36,378 bases of DNA from Chitinophaga pinensis (lineage in GTDB: Bacteria; Bacteroidota; Bacteroidia; CAMBQF01). Location of the stretch: contig CAMBQF010000013.1 of assembly GCA_945869825.1 (NCBI GenBank), positions 1 to 36,378 on the forward strand, read 5' to 3'. Within the stretch, counting starts at the first letter, position 1. The number at the start of each line of letters is the position of its first letter. The notes under the pieces were generated by a model that worked only from the letters and a program-made list of their open reading frames with translations, was not told the DNA's origin and searched no databases. A program made the translations under genes and the position numbers. Shown here piece by piece: positions 25,143 through 32,661 of the stretch.

Positions 25143-25245
25143 TCCCCTCTTGAGAGGGGTGCCGAACGGAATGAAGGCGGGGTGTGTTTCGGCAACATAC
25201 ACACCTCTCTCCTGCTTCGCAGGAGTGATACTCTCAAGAGGAGAT
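25143..25245. repeat. Intergenic palindromic element, copy 2 (about 103 bp)
   Basis: The left end ATCCCCTCTTGAGAG and the right end CTCTCAAGAGGAGAT are inverted copies with one mismatch. Inside are a further left hairpin (CCCCTC...GAGGGG) and CTCCTGC-TTC-GCAGGAG (25209-25225). This looks like a small non-coding mobile or REP-like element. It resembles the sequence at 21739-21781. No gene is present between 25126 and 25404. Confidence 0.65.
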
Positions 25246-25365
25246 AAAAAAATTAACTGCTGCTGTAACTTTTAACACTGCTTGTACATCTTATGTAAAA
25301 CAAGCAATATCATCATCTCCATATATAGTCAGTTTTCTTGATAAGGAAACAAAAATCAACAAACG

Positions 25366-25391
25366 TCCCCGGCTGGTTCCCGGGGATTTTT
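25366..25391 (+). terminator. Terminator between convergent genes
   Basis: TCCCCGG and CCGGGGA pair over 7 bases with a 7-base loop, then TTTTT on the plus strand. It would stop transcription from the GIN-domain gene before the convergent CoA-transferase gene. The opposite side is also T-rich, so it may work both ways. Confidence 0.75.
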
Positions 25392-25404
25392 GGTTATACA
25401 GGCC

Positions 25405-26676
25405 TTACTTCCCAAACCGCTCAAACACTTCCCTATCCAACCATTCGCGGTGGTTAGGGTGGGCAATTTTTACAAGTTCAATAGCGCGTTGCCTTAGGTT
25501 TTTGCCAAATAAATAGGCCACTCCGTATTCTGTTACCACATAGTGCACATGCCCGCGGGTAGTAACAACGCCTGCCCCCTGCTTTAAAAAGGGCACTATT
25601 TTCGACTGCCCGTTTTTGGCAATGGAATTCATAGCAATAATAGGCTTGCCGCCTTCTGATATGGCTGCCCCGCGCATAAAATCTACCTGGCCACCAATGC
25701 CCGAGTATTGGTACATGCCAATAGAATCGGCACATACCTGGCCGGTTAAATCTATCTCTAAGGCTGAGTTGATGGCTACCACCTTGGGGTTTTGCAAAAT
25801 AACAGCCGGGTTGTTTACATACGCAATATCCAGCAGGCGCACCAAAGGGTTATCGTCCACAAAATCGTACAACTTGCGGGTGCCTGTTACAAAACCCGAT
25901 ACTATTACGCCCTGGTGTTTCCTTTTGTATTTATTGGTTATTACACCTTTTTCTACCAGTGGCAATAAGCCATCAGAGAACATTTCGGTATGCACCCCTA
26001 AATCTTTATGGTTTATCAGGTTTGCCAACACGGCATCGGGTATGGCGCCAATGCCCATTTGTAGGGTTGCTCCATCTTCTATAAGGCTTGCACAATTTGC
26101 ACCAACCTGTAAGCAAACATCGGTTTGTTTGCCGCCATAACTAACCTCGGGCAAAGCCTCGTCAACCTCCACCATGGCGTTAATATTACTAACATGGATA
26201 ACCCCATCGCCATGCGTGCGGGGCATTTGCTTGTTTACCTGGGCAATAACATACTTGGCATTTTTTACAGCGGCGCGGGCAATATCTACCGATGTGCCCA
26301 ACGAACAATAGCCATGCGCATCGGGCGGCGAAACGTGTATCAACGCCACATCTAAAGGCAGTATACCTTCTGAAAACAAGCGCGGAATCTCGCTTAAAAA
26401 TACAGGAACATAATCGCCATGCGGCCCATCAACTATGGCCCGCACATTATCTGACACAAATAAAGAGTTAATGAAAAAATGCCCAGCAAGGCTATCATCA
26501 AAAAGCCCATCGCCCAATAAGGTAATGCTAACCAGCTCTACGTTTTTAAGTTCGGCCTTTCGCGCTAGCAATGCTTTTAATAAATGGATGGGCGTAGCTG
26601 CGCTGCCATGCACAAAAACACGGTGGCCGCTTTGTATTATTTCAGCAGCTTTGCTTGCGGGTATATAGTTTGGCAT
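25405..26676 (-). CDS. Acetyl-CoA hydrolase/4-hydroxybutyrate CoA-transferase family
   Basis: A 423-residue family I CoA-transferase. Enzymes of this type move CoA from acetyl-CoA, or another donor, to a carboxylic acid through a glutamyl-CoA intermediate. The stretch QMGIGAIPDAVLANL (207-221) and LGVHTEMFSDGL (226-237) match 4-hydroxybutyrate CoA-transferase, in which the corresponding glutamate (here E231) is catalytic. HGSAATP near residue 23-29 and HGYCSLGTSVD (121-131) are further family blocks. It is divergent from the MarR regulator gene, with two palindromes in the shared upstream region, so regulation by that protein is plausible. Acid substrate is unknown. Confidence 0.87.
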   Translation of the reverse strand: MPNYIPASKAAEIIQSGHRVFVHGSAATPIHLLKALLARKAELKNVELVSITLLGDGLFDDSLAGHFFINSLFVSDNVRAIVDGPHGDYVPVFLSEIPRLFSEGILPLDVALIHVSPPDAHGYCSLGTSVDIARAAVKNAKYVIAQVNKQMPRTHGDGVIHVSNINAMVEVDEALPEVSYGGKQTDVCLQVGANCASLIEDGATLQMGIGAIPDAVLANLINHKDLGVHTEMFSDGLLPLVEKGVITNKYKRKHQGVIVSGFVTGTRKLYDFVDDNPLVRLLDIAYVNNPAVILQNPKVVAINSALEIDLTGQVCADSIGMYQYSGIGGQVDFMRGAAISEGGKPIIAMNSIAKNGQSKIVPFLKQGAGVVTTRGHVHYVVTEYGVAYLFGKNLRQRAIELVKIAHPNHREWLDREVFERFGK

Positions 26677-26687
26677 ATTGGGTTTGT

Positions 26688-26710
26688 ATTAGCCATAAAA
26701 ATAGGCTAAT
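26688..26710. promoter_or_regulatory. Inverted repeat at the CoA-transferase start
   Basis: ATTAGCC and GGCTAAT are perfect 7-bp inverted copies with a 9-base AT spacer, 12 bases upstream of the CoA-transferase start. It differs from the MarR-type palindrome further upstream, so a second regulator or a leader RNA fold is possible. Confidence 0.4.
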
Positions 26711-26759
26711 TGCATAGTACGGACCCTGACTATAATCAGCACCCAACATTATTTATTTA

Positions 26760-26785
26760 AAAATAGTTTTATGTAAAACTATTTT
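26760..26785. promoter_or_regulatory. Perfect 12-bp-arm palindrome, likely MarR operator
   Basis: Arms of 12 bases, with core AGTTTTATGTAAAACT, surround a 2-base centre. It is in the divergent region between the CoA-transferase and marR genes and about where the -33 element of the marR promoter should be. A 17-of-21 match occurs at 27299-27319 upstream of the next gene. Autoregulation by the MarR protein is the simplest reading. Confidence 0.65.
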
Positions 26786-26801
26786 AATTGGTATATGTTC
26801 C

Positions 26802-26809
26802 TACATTTG
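26802..26809 (+). promoter_or_regulatory. -7 box for the MarR gene
   Basis: TACATTTG is a perfect TAnnTTTG. The TTG start at 26827 is 17 bases further, and the large palindrome overlaps the region where the -33 element should lie. Confidence 0.6.
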
Positions 26810-26826
26810 CATTATACATTTTTGCT

Positions 26827-27279
26827 TTGGGCATAGAAGAACAAATAAAAAACAAGCCATTTGATAATGAGCAAGTAAAGGCCAATATCAACCTGTTGTA
26901 TACTGCCAACTGGCTGTACAACAAGATATCGGCTGTGCTAAAGCCCTACAACCTAACGCACGAGCAGTTTAATGTATTGCGCATTTTGCGCGGCAGCCAT
27001 CCCCGGTGTATGTGCCAAAAAGAGGTGCTTAGCCGCATGATATCTCCTCAATCTAACATTACAGCATTAATGAAGAAGCTCATAAACAAGGGGTTTGTGA
27101 GTATTATTAAATCGGAGGCAGATAAGCGAGAGTATGTAATAAGTATAACAGACGAAGGCTTAGTACTGCTTAAAAAGCTTGATGCAGAGATTAAGCCCCA
27201 GATGGCAGAGTTGCTTAAACTATCTGTTTCAGAGTCTTTTCACCTAAACAGCTTGTTGGATAAACTAAGGGGTGATTAA
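26827..27279 (+). CDS. MarR-family transcriptional regulator
   Basis: A winged-helix dimeric regulator of about 150 residues. Recognisable parts are the dimer helix (INLLYTANWLYNKISAVLKPYNLTHEQFNVLRIL), the recognition helix (MISPQSNITALMKKLINKGF) and the wing (SEADKREYVISITDEG, with the conserved DxR). No ATG is available before the first domain helix. TTG at 26827 is preferred because it follows a -7 box at 26802, giving LGIEEQIKNK as N terminus. An earlier TTG at 26788 would start upstream of that box. The palindrome at 26760-26785 and a variant before the next gene are probable binding sites. Two CxxC-like cysteines (RCMCQ) near residue 63-65 could allow redox sensing, which is speculative. 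Confidence 0.83.
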   Translation: MGIEEQIKNKPFDNEQVKANINLLYTANWLYNKISAVLKPYNLTHEQFNVLRILRGSHPRCMCQKEVLSRMISPQSNITALMKKLINKGFVSIIKSEADKREYVISITDEGLVLLKKLDAEIKPQMAELLKLSVSESFHLNSLLDKLRGD

Positions 27280-27298
27280 AAAAATTTGCCCTACAATA

Positions 27299-27319
27299 AT
27301 AGTTGTATACAAAACTAAT
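27299..27319. promoter_or_regulatory. Second MarR-type site
   Basis: ATAGTTGTATACAAAACTAAT matches the palindrome at 26763-26783 in 17 of 21 positions. It lies 38 bases upstream of the start of the following membrane protein gene, suggesting that the MarR protein controls that gene too. Confidence 0.55.
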
Positions 27320-27356
27320 TTACACAAAAATAATTAACAACCTAAAAACATATAAA

Positions 27357-27767
27357 ATGAAAGCAAAACTATCTTTTAAACAATCAATTATTGCAGGCTT
27401 ATTAGCTGCCGGTGTAGCGGCCGTTGTAAACGCTATACTGTTTTTCATCTTTCACGCCGCAGGAGTAATTACTGATGATATTATGATACAACCCAATACC
27501 CCTATGACAGTTGTCCCCATAATTATATCAAGCATAATGCCTACCCTTATTGCCACTGTTGTATTCTTTTTAATAGAAAAATACACCAACAACGGGTTTA
27601 AAATTTTTACCATTATTTCTATTATACTAATGGTGCTTACGTTTGCCAACCCTTTTGTGGGTATACCAGGTATTGGCGTGGCTTACGGCATTGTACTTAA
27701 TGTTATGCACGTAGTAGTAGTTGCAGCATTATTATTCTTTATAAACAGGGCCAAAAATAACGCCTAA
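27357..27767 (+). CDS. Four-helix membrane protein (DUF6069-like)
   Basis: From the ATG at 27357 the product has 136 residues. Four hydrophobic segments are visible: SIIAGLLAAGVAAVVNAILFFIF, PIIISSIMPTLIATVVFFL, IFTIISIILMVLTFANPF, and GIVLNVMHVVVVAALLFFI, the last with a conserved histidine. This pattern matches DUF6069 inner-membrane proteins of unknown function. A longer frame from 27303 would start inside the MarR-type site and is unlikely. It follows marR by 77 bases and is followed after 23 bases by a receiver-like gene. The site upstream suggests it is the regulated target of the MarR protein. Confidence 0.72.
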   Translation: MKAKLSFKQSIIAGLLAAGVAAVVNAILFFIFHAAGVITDDIMIQPNTPMTVVPIIISSIMPTLIATVVFFLIEKYTNNGFKIFTIISIILMVLTFANPFVGIPGIGVAYGIVLNVMHVVVVAALLFFINRAKNNA

Positions 27768-27790
27768 TACCTATAAATGTGTTATTGCGT

Positions 27791-28126
27791 ATGGTATTAG
27801 ATAGCAACCCCGACGCACCTGCAATGGTTGTTTTTGGAGGGAGCCCCCACCGCATGAATGAGGTAATAAGCCTGATAAAACAAGTAGGCAAAATAACCGC
27901 CTACGGGGCTTTTAGCGAAGAGGAAGGAATAGAATTGCTAAAAGCACACCCAAAACTACAATTGGTATTAATTGACGGACGATATACCGGCGAACAAAGG
28001 CTGCGTATACGCAACTACATAAGCACCCATTTACCCAATGTAAAGCTAACCGAGCCGGGACATGATTACCCGTATGATAATAAGTTTATTCTGCAGAATA
28101 TAAAAGAAAAACTAGGAATAAAATAA
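27791..28126 (+). CDS. Small receiver-like (Rossmann) protein of unknown function
   Basis: About 111 residues from the ATG at 27791 (a GTG at 27779 would add four). The alternating pattern PAMVVFGGSPHRMNEVISLIKQVG, ITAYGAFSEEEGIELLKAHP, LQLVLIDGRYTGEQRLRIRNYI suggests a flavodoxin-like or response-regulator receiver fold. The Asp in VLIDGRYT stands where the phospho-acceptor would be, but the usual acidic pair after strand 1 (here FGGS) is absent, so ordinary phosphorylation is doubtful. The end, EPGHDYPYDNKFILQNIKEKLG, does not match a DNA-binding output domain. It is probably co-transcribed with the DUF6069-like gene. Confidence 0.6.
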   Translation: MVLDSNPDAPAMVVFGGSPHRMNEVISLIKQVGKITAYGAFSEEEGIELLKAHPKLQLVLIDGRYTGEQRLRIRNYISTHLPNVKLTEPGHDYPYDNKFILQNIKEKLGIK

Positions 28127-28132
28127 ATATAT

Positions 28133-28159
28133 AACCCCCAACCAAATGGTTGGGGGTTT
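28133..28159 (+). terminator. Terminator of the MarR-side genes
   Basis: AACCCCCAACC and GGTTGGGGGTT form a perfect 11-bp stem with an AAAT loop, followed by a short T-stretch. It starts 7 bases after the receiver-like gene stop. Confidence 0.78.
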
Positions 28160-28171
28160 GAATATGTTCAG

Positions 28172-28202
28172 ATTGCTTCTCCCGATAAGTCGGGATCGCA
28201 AT
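28172..28202. repeat. Palindromic intergenic element
   Basis: ATTGC...GCAAT encloses TCCCGA-TAAG-TCGGGA, a two-level hairpin ending 5 bases from the purA stop. The sequence resembles a short repeat often seen in Bacteroidota intergenic regions, from memory. On the minus strand it may end purA transcription. Confidence 0.45.
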
Positions 28203-28206
28203 GACC

Positions 28207-29475
28207 TTAGCGCACAATAGTCTGCTTACGGTCAGGTCCTAAAGACACGATAGTAATAGGCAGGCGCATTTTATCTTCTATAAACTTAATATAGTCGCGC
28301 AGTTCTTGTGGAAAGTCTGCCTCTAAAGTAATCTGTGTAAGATCAACCTTCCAGCCTTTCATTTCGGTATATACTGGCTCTGGTATTTCGGTACAAATAT
28401 CATACGGCATATGGTCTATTACCTCGCCACGGAATTTATAGCCTGTGCATATTTTGATGGTATCAAAACCGCTCAATACGTCGGCCTTCATCATAATAAG
28501 CTGGGTAGTACCATTTACCATGTTGGCGTATTTAAGGGCGGGCAAATCTAACCAGCCACAACGGCGCGGACGGCCTGTGGTAGAGCCATACTCACGGCCT
28601 ACATCGCGCATTTGTTGTCCGTCGGCATCTTCCAGTTCGGTAGGGAACGGACCGCTGCCAACGCGGGTGCAATAGGCTTTAAACACACCATATACCTCGC
28701 CAATTTTGCTTGGCGCCACGCCTAAACCTGTGCAGGCACCAGCGGTGGTGGTGTTAGATGATGTTACGAATGGGTATGAGCCAAAATCAATGTCAAGTAA
28801 TGAACCCTGTGCGCCTTCGGCCAAAATGTGCTGGCGGCTATCAAGGTAGTTGTTTACCACATACTCGCTGTTTATCAACTTAAAGGTACGCAGCAATTCA
28901 ATGCCCTCAAACCAATCGGGCTCAAGGTCGGCAAGGTCGTATTTAAAGTCATGGTACTGAGCCAAAATGCTTTTGTGCTTGGCAACCAGGGCCTCGTATT
29001 TCTTTTTAAAGTCGGGCAAGTTGATATCGCCAATACGCAAACCGTTACGGCCTGTTTTATCCATATAGGCAGGGCCTATACCTTTTAGCGTTGAGCCAAT
29101 TTTATCTTTGCCCTTGGCAGCTTCTGATGCCTGGTCTAACAAACGGTGGCTAGGAACAATAAGGTGTGCTTTACGCGATATTACTATGCGGGCATGGACA
29201 TCAACCCCAATATTATGCAGGCCTTTAATCTCTTTGGTAAAAACCACAGGGTCTATTACCACGCCATTGCCAATAATGTTAATCTTATCATCGTGAAAAA
29301 CACCTGAAGGAATGGTGTGCAATACGTGTTTTATACCATCAAACTCTAGTGTATGTCCGGCGTTTGGGCCGCCCTGAAAACGGGCTATAACTTTATACCG
29401 CGGGGCTATAACGTCTACAATCTTTCCTTTTCCTTCGTCGCCCCATTGGAGGCCTAACAATACATCAACTGCCAT
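28207..29475 (-). CDS. purA: Adenylosuccinate synthase
   Basis: PurA joins IMP and aspartate with GTP, the first committed step from IMP to AMP. The 422-residue protein starts MAVDVLLGLQWGDEGKGK, with the GTP-binding GDEGKGK at residues 12-18 and the catalytic aspartate D13. RFQGGPNAGHTLE holds the catalytic histidine, GSTLKGIGPAYMDKTGRNGLRIGD and GAQGSLLDIDFGSYPFVTSS follow, and VGSGPFPTE and GRPRRCGWLDL complete the signature. Length is normal. It is the last gene of fur, STAS, purA, starting 5 bases after the STAS stop. Confidence 0.97.
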   Translation of the reverse strand: MAVDVLLGLQWGDEGKGKIVDVIAPRYKVIARFQGGPNAGHTLEFDGIKHVLHTIPSGVFHDDKINIIGNGVVIDPVVFTKEIKGLHNIGVDVHARIVISRKAHLIVPSHRLLDQASEAAKGKDKIGSTLKGIGPAYMDKTGRNGLRIGDINLPDFKKKYEALVAKHKSILAQYHDFKYDLADLEPDWFEGIELLRTFKLINSEYVVNNYLDSRQHILAEGAQGSLLDIDFGSYPFVTSSNTTTAGACTGLGVAPSKIGEVYGVFKAYCTRVGSGPFPTELEDADGQQMRDVGREYGSTTGRPRRCGWLDLPALKYANMVNGTTQLIMMKADVLSGFDTIKICTGYKFRGEVIDHMPYDICTEIPEPVYTEMKGWKVDLTQITLEADFPQELRDYIKFIEDKMRLPITIVSLGPDRKQTIVR

Positions 29476-29480
29476 TTAAC

Positions 29481-29837
29481 TTAGAGGTGTGCTTGGTTAA
29501 AATATTTTGTCGCGTCTTCATCAGACTCAACGTGAGTAAATATAGAATCTAGTTTGGTAATGGTTAACAGGTTTTTAATGCGGGCAGGCGGGTTGGTAAC
29601 CAATGCCTCGCCACCACGGTTGCGTGCTTTGGTAAGTATATGCAGCATTACCTGTATACCGCCGCTGCCAAGGTTATCAAGGCCGCCAAGGTCTATAACA
29701 TAGTATAGGTTGCCTGTGGCAATAAGCTCGTCTAGCTGCTCATACATAAGGCCCGTTTGGCTTTTGTCGAACAAATAGCCCTTAAGCGCAATGGTGTGGT
29801 AACCAGTGGCTGGTTCTATTTTGTATTCAAAGGTCAT
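29481..29837 (-). CDS. STAS-domain protein (anti-sigma factor antagonist-like)
   Basis: A 118-residue single STAS domain, as in SpoIIAA/RsbV-type proteins that bind an anti-sigma factor kinase. The core reads LYYVIDLGGLDNLGSGGIQVMLHILTKARNRGGEA, with the potential phospho-acceptor S58 in LGSGG. In RsbV the equivalent position is Ser or Thr before GL. The C-terminal VTNPPARIKNLLTITKLDSIFTHVES completes the fold. No anti-sigma kinase, phosphatase or alternative sigma factor is encoded nearby, so partner and role are unknown. It overlaps the fur stop by one base (TAATG), which implies translational coupling with fur. Confidence 0.88.
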   Translation of the reverse strand: MTFEYKIEPATGYHTIALKGYLFDKSQTGLMYEQLDELIATGNLYYVIDLGGLDNLGSGGIQVMLHILTKARNRGGEALVTNPPARIKNLLTITKLDSIFTHVESDEDATKYFNQAHL

Positions 29838-30307
29838 TATGGTTTATGGTTTTCGCAAAACCCTTGAGCAAGCTTATGGCATTTGCCATGAAAGTTTAGG
29901 GAATGGCTGGTTATGTTAAAGTTTAGCAATTCGCCGGCAAGCTTTTGAATTTCGTAAATGCGGGGGTCGCAAAACTCAAATACCTTACTGCAATCGGCAC
30001 AAATAAGGTGGTCGTGCTGCTTGTATTTGTACGACTTTTCAAACTGCGCTTGGTTGCGGCCAAACTGGTGTTTAGACACAAGGTTACACTCCAGCAACAA
30101 CTCTATAGTGTTGTACAGGGTGGCACGGCTTACGCGGTACTTTTTATTCTTCATCAACACATACAGCGATTCTATATCAAAATGGCCGGTGTGCGAATAT
30201 ATTTCATCCAATATAGCAAAGCGCTCGGGTGTTTTACGGTGCCCGTTCTGCTCTAAAAAACTGGTGAATATTGTTTTTGCGGTGTCTTTAATTTCTGTTT
30301 CTGCCAT
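29837..30307 (-). CDS. fur: Fur-family transcriptional regulator
   Basis: A 156-residue metal- or peroxide-responsive repressor. The N-terminal winged helix runs to about residue 85, with [26 protein letters not shown] and the recognition helix [19 protein letters not shown]. The dimerisation domain has [18 protein letters not shown]98, H100, C103 and C106 are metal-ligand candidates. The second CxxC seen in many Fur proteins is absent. Only [12 protein letters not shown] is left, so whether it senses iron, zinc or peroxide cannot be told. It heads the fur, STAS, purA operon. No clear TAnnTTTG box was found in the 119 bases upstream. Confidence 0.88.
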   Translation of the reverse strand: MAETEIKDTAKTIFTSFLEQNGHRKTPERFAILDEIYSHTGHFDIESLYVLMKNKKYRVSRATLYNTIELLLECNLVSKHQFGRNQAQFEKSYKYKQHDHLICADCSKVFEFCDPRIYEIQKLAGELLNFNITSHSLNFHGKCHKLAQGFCENHKP

Positions 30308-30360
30308 ATAAGGCTCTTCAAAAGAGGTGTAAAAATAGCAAAAAACGCAATATATGAACC

Positions 30361-30399
30361 TAAAAAGAAAAAGCCGCCTTGTTTAAAACAAGACGGCTT
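30361..30399 (-). terminator. Terminator of the M43 protease gene
   Basis: AAGCCGCCTTGTT and AACAAGACGGCTT pair with one C-A mismatch. Reading leftward the stem runs into TTTTCTTTTTA. It lies 27 bases after the protease stop. Confidence 0.82.
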
Positions 30400-30426
30400 C
30401 TCTATATATTGAATTTCTGCTTCTAC

Positions 30427-32358
30427 TTATTCCACTATCAGTTTTTTAACTAAACGGGTAGCGCCTTGATTAACCTCTACAAAATAAATACCGTGGGCGT
30501 TGCCTGTAAGGTCTACATTAAACAGGTTTTGACCTTTAGTAGCAGCAAAGCGGGTGTTAACCACAGCTTTTCCGGTTATATCAAACACACGAACAAAAGC
30601 ATCATTCTCGCTATCGCTTAGTAACGATACGGTAAAGTTGCCTGTTGATGGGTTCGGGAACAGGCTTAATGCCTCAAGAGGTTCTAATTCTATACTCTCT
30701 GAATCGTCGGCACCGCTCATGGTTTTGAATGATGAGCTGCTAACGTCTACCCTTAAACGGTAGCAAGATGAAGCATTGAAAGCACCATTGTAGCCATAAA
30801 CCTGCAGGAAGTAAGTACCGCTTCTGTTGGTGTTGCGGATAATAGACTCAGCCGTAGTGCCGCTATTTTGAGAGATAGCCAACTGCGAGCCCGATGAGTT
30901 GTATAAACGTACGTCATAATCGGCTGGAAGCTGGTCTACCGTTACACGGATATTACGAGCAGATGAAGTGGTAGAGAATCTAAAGTAATCTTTATCTGTA
31001 GCAGTGCCAATTCTGGCTGATATATTTGAGTTTGTAGCAATGGTTTTTGCTGTTGTGCGGGTTTCGTTGCTCTCGTAAGTATCAGTACAAGTAGTACCTG
31101 TGCTAAGTGTGGTGAACGATGTTAGGGCGCTGTATGTACCAGAAGTTGAAGAACAAACCGCCTGAACCTGGAACTGGTAAGAGCTGGCAGCTGTTAAACC
31201 TGTCAGAACCAATGATGTACCCGTAGTAGAAGTAGTTGTGAAGGTAGTTGCGCTTGCTAATTTATATTGTACGTTGTAAGATGTAGCACCTGACACTGCA
31301 GACCAGCCTAAAGTTGCAGTAGTAGTAGTAATACCTGACGCTGCTAAGCCTGATGGAGTTCCACAACCTGTTTGAGATACCGGAGTACAACCTAAAGAAG
31401 TTGTTAAACCAACACGGGCGCCGCCAGTAGCAAACAATGCCGCCATACGGGCCGATTGGCCAGTGGTAAACATATTCATACAAGCATCATCGGTATAGTC
31501 CATGTAGTTCATAAACATATCGCCATTGGTAGTATTACCGCATGTGCGACGTGGGAAAGTAGGGCAACCGTAATTAGATGTTTGCTGGGTTGGGGTATCG
31601 CTTACAAGGTCGCTGCCGCAGTTAGCATCGCCCCAAATGTGGCGTAGGTTAAGCCAGTGGCCCACTTCGTGGGTCATAGTACGGCCGTAATTGTACGGCG
31701 CTGAAGTACCAGGCAGTGTTAGGCTGCCAAATGTAGAGAAAAGGCATACTACACCGTCTGTAGCAGCAGAACCACCAGGAAACTGAGCGTAACCTAAAAG
31801 GCCGCTGCCTAAGTTACACGACCAAATGTTCAGGTACTGCGATGAGTTCCAGGCGTTAAGGCCACCGTTGGCGGTGTATTTAACCGCATTGTTACTGCTA
31901 AAAGATGTTACTGTAGTTTGGCGGCGCTCTATACCCGTAGTAGCTGCACCGTTAGGGTCGCGCTGTGCAAGGCAAAACTGAATTTGCGTGTTTGCAGCAA
32001 GGCCTTGAAATGCGGCTGGCGTGTTGCCGGCATCAGAATTTAAGCGGGCAAAGTCTTTATTTAGCTGGTCTAACTGAGCATAGATAACAGCATCAGAAAT
32101 GTTTTGAGCTGATGTATTGTAAACTACGTGAAATACTACCGGAATGGTAATAATTGCCTTTTCCTGTCCGGTATGGGTGCTTACGTAATTATTGGTAAAG
32201 GTTTCAATATCAGCCATACGATCGGCTAATTGAGGGTCAGTGTCCAACTGGTGTTGGTGGTACTCTGTAGTTCCGCAATTACGCAAATCTTGTGCTGACG
32301 CAGGCACGATTGCTAATAAGGCTATAAAAGCCGATGCGAGGATTGATTTTACTTTCAT
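30427..32358 (-). CDS. Secreted M43 zinc metalloprotease with FN3, PPC and T9SS domains
   Basis: The 643-residue protein has a signal peptide (MKVKSILASAFIALLAIVPASA). A pappalysin-type (M43) catalytic domain spans about 65-320: the zinc motif HEVGHWLNLRH is at 230-240 and the Met-turn candidate is FMNYMDYTDDACMNMFT. A fibronectin type III domain (about 330-420) with SGLAASGITTTTATLGWSAV follows, then a pre-peptidase C-terminal (PPC) domain (about 430-545, ending YFLQVYGYNGAF.ASSCYRLRV), and a T9SS type A sorting domain (565-643) ending LVKKLIVE. It is an exported peptidase, probably for nutrient proteins or processing of surface proteins. It has its own terminator. Confidence 0.92.
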   Translation of the reverse strand: MKVKSILASAFIALLAIVPASAQDLRNCGTTEYHQHQLDTDPQLADRMADIETFTNNYVSTHTGQEKAIITIPVVFHVVYNTSAQNISDAVIYAQLDQLNKDFARLNSDAGNTPAAFQGLAANTQIQFCLAQRDPNGAATTGIERRQTTVTSFSSNNAVKYTANGGLNAWNSSQYLNIWSCNLGSGLLGYAQFPGGSAATDGVVCLFSTFGSLTLPGTSAPYNYGRTMTHEVGHWLNLRHIWGDANCGSDLVSDTPTQQTSNYGCPTFPRRTCGNTTNGDMFMNYMDYTDDACMNMFTTGQSARMAALFATGGARVGLTTSLGCTPVSQTGCGTPSGLAASGITTTTATLGWSAVSGATSYNVQYKLASATTFTTTSTTGTSLVLTGLTAASSYQFQVQAVCSSTSGTYSALTSFTTLSTGTTCTDTYESNETRTTAKTIATNSNISARIGTATDKDYFRFSTTSSARNIRVTVDQLPADYDVRLYNSSGSQLAISQNSGTTAESIIRNTNRSGTYFLQVYGYNGAFNASSCYRLRVDVSSSSFKTMSGADDSESIELEPLEALSLFPNPSTGNFTVSLLSDSENDAFVRVFDITGKAVVNTRFAATKGQNLFNVDLTGNAHGIYFVEVNQGATRLVKKLIVE

Positions 32359-32661
32359 TATTTATTTACTGTTAGATGAACTACAAATTTCAAAAACAGA
32401 ATTGGTAAAAAACTAACTTATGTTTTAACCTTAATAATATGGCAAGGCTATTTTTACCACCAAAGCGACTTTGTGCTAAAAATTACAATTTGCTGTTTTA
32501 CAACAATCTAAATAAGAAAAACTAATCTAAAATGCCTACCTGAAATTTAATTACCCTCACTAATATGCTTAAAATAAGTTGAATTAATACTATTGTAGTG
32601 TGGTTATATATATTTTTATGAATGATGATACCTGAATGGGAGGTAATAAGCAAAAAGCAGG
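32359..32661. other. AT-rich 303-bp intergenic region
   Basis: No gene, RNA or clear promoter was recognised. A 5-bp hairpin CAAAG-CGA-CTTTG occurs at 32461-32473. The M43 gene and the alpha/beta hydrolase gene both point leftward, so this is the upstream region of the protease gene. The -7 box consensus is not found close to the protease start. Confidence 0.6.
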
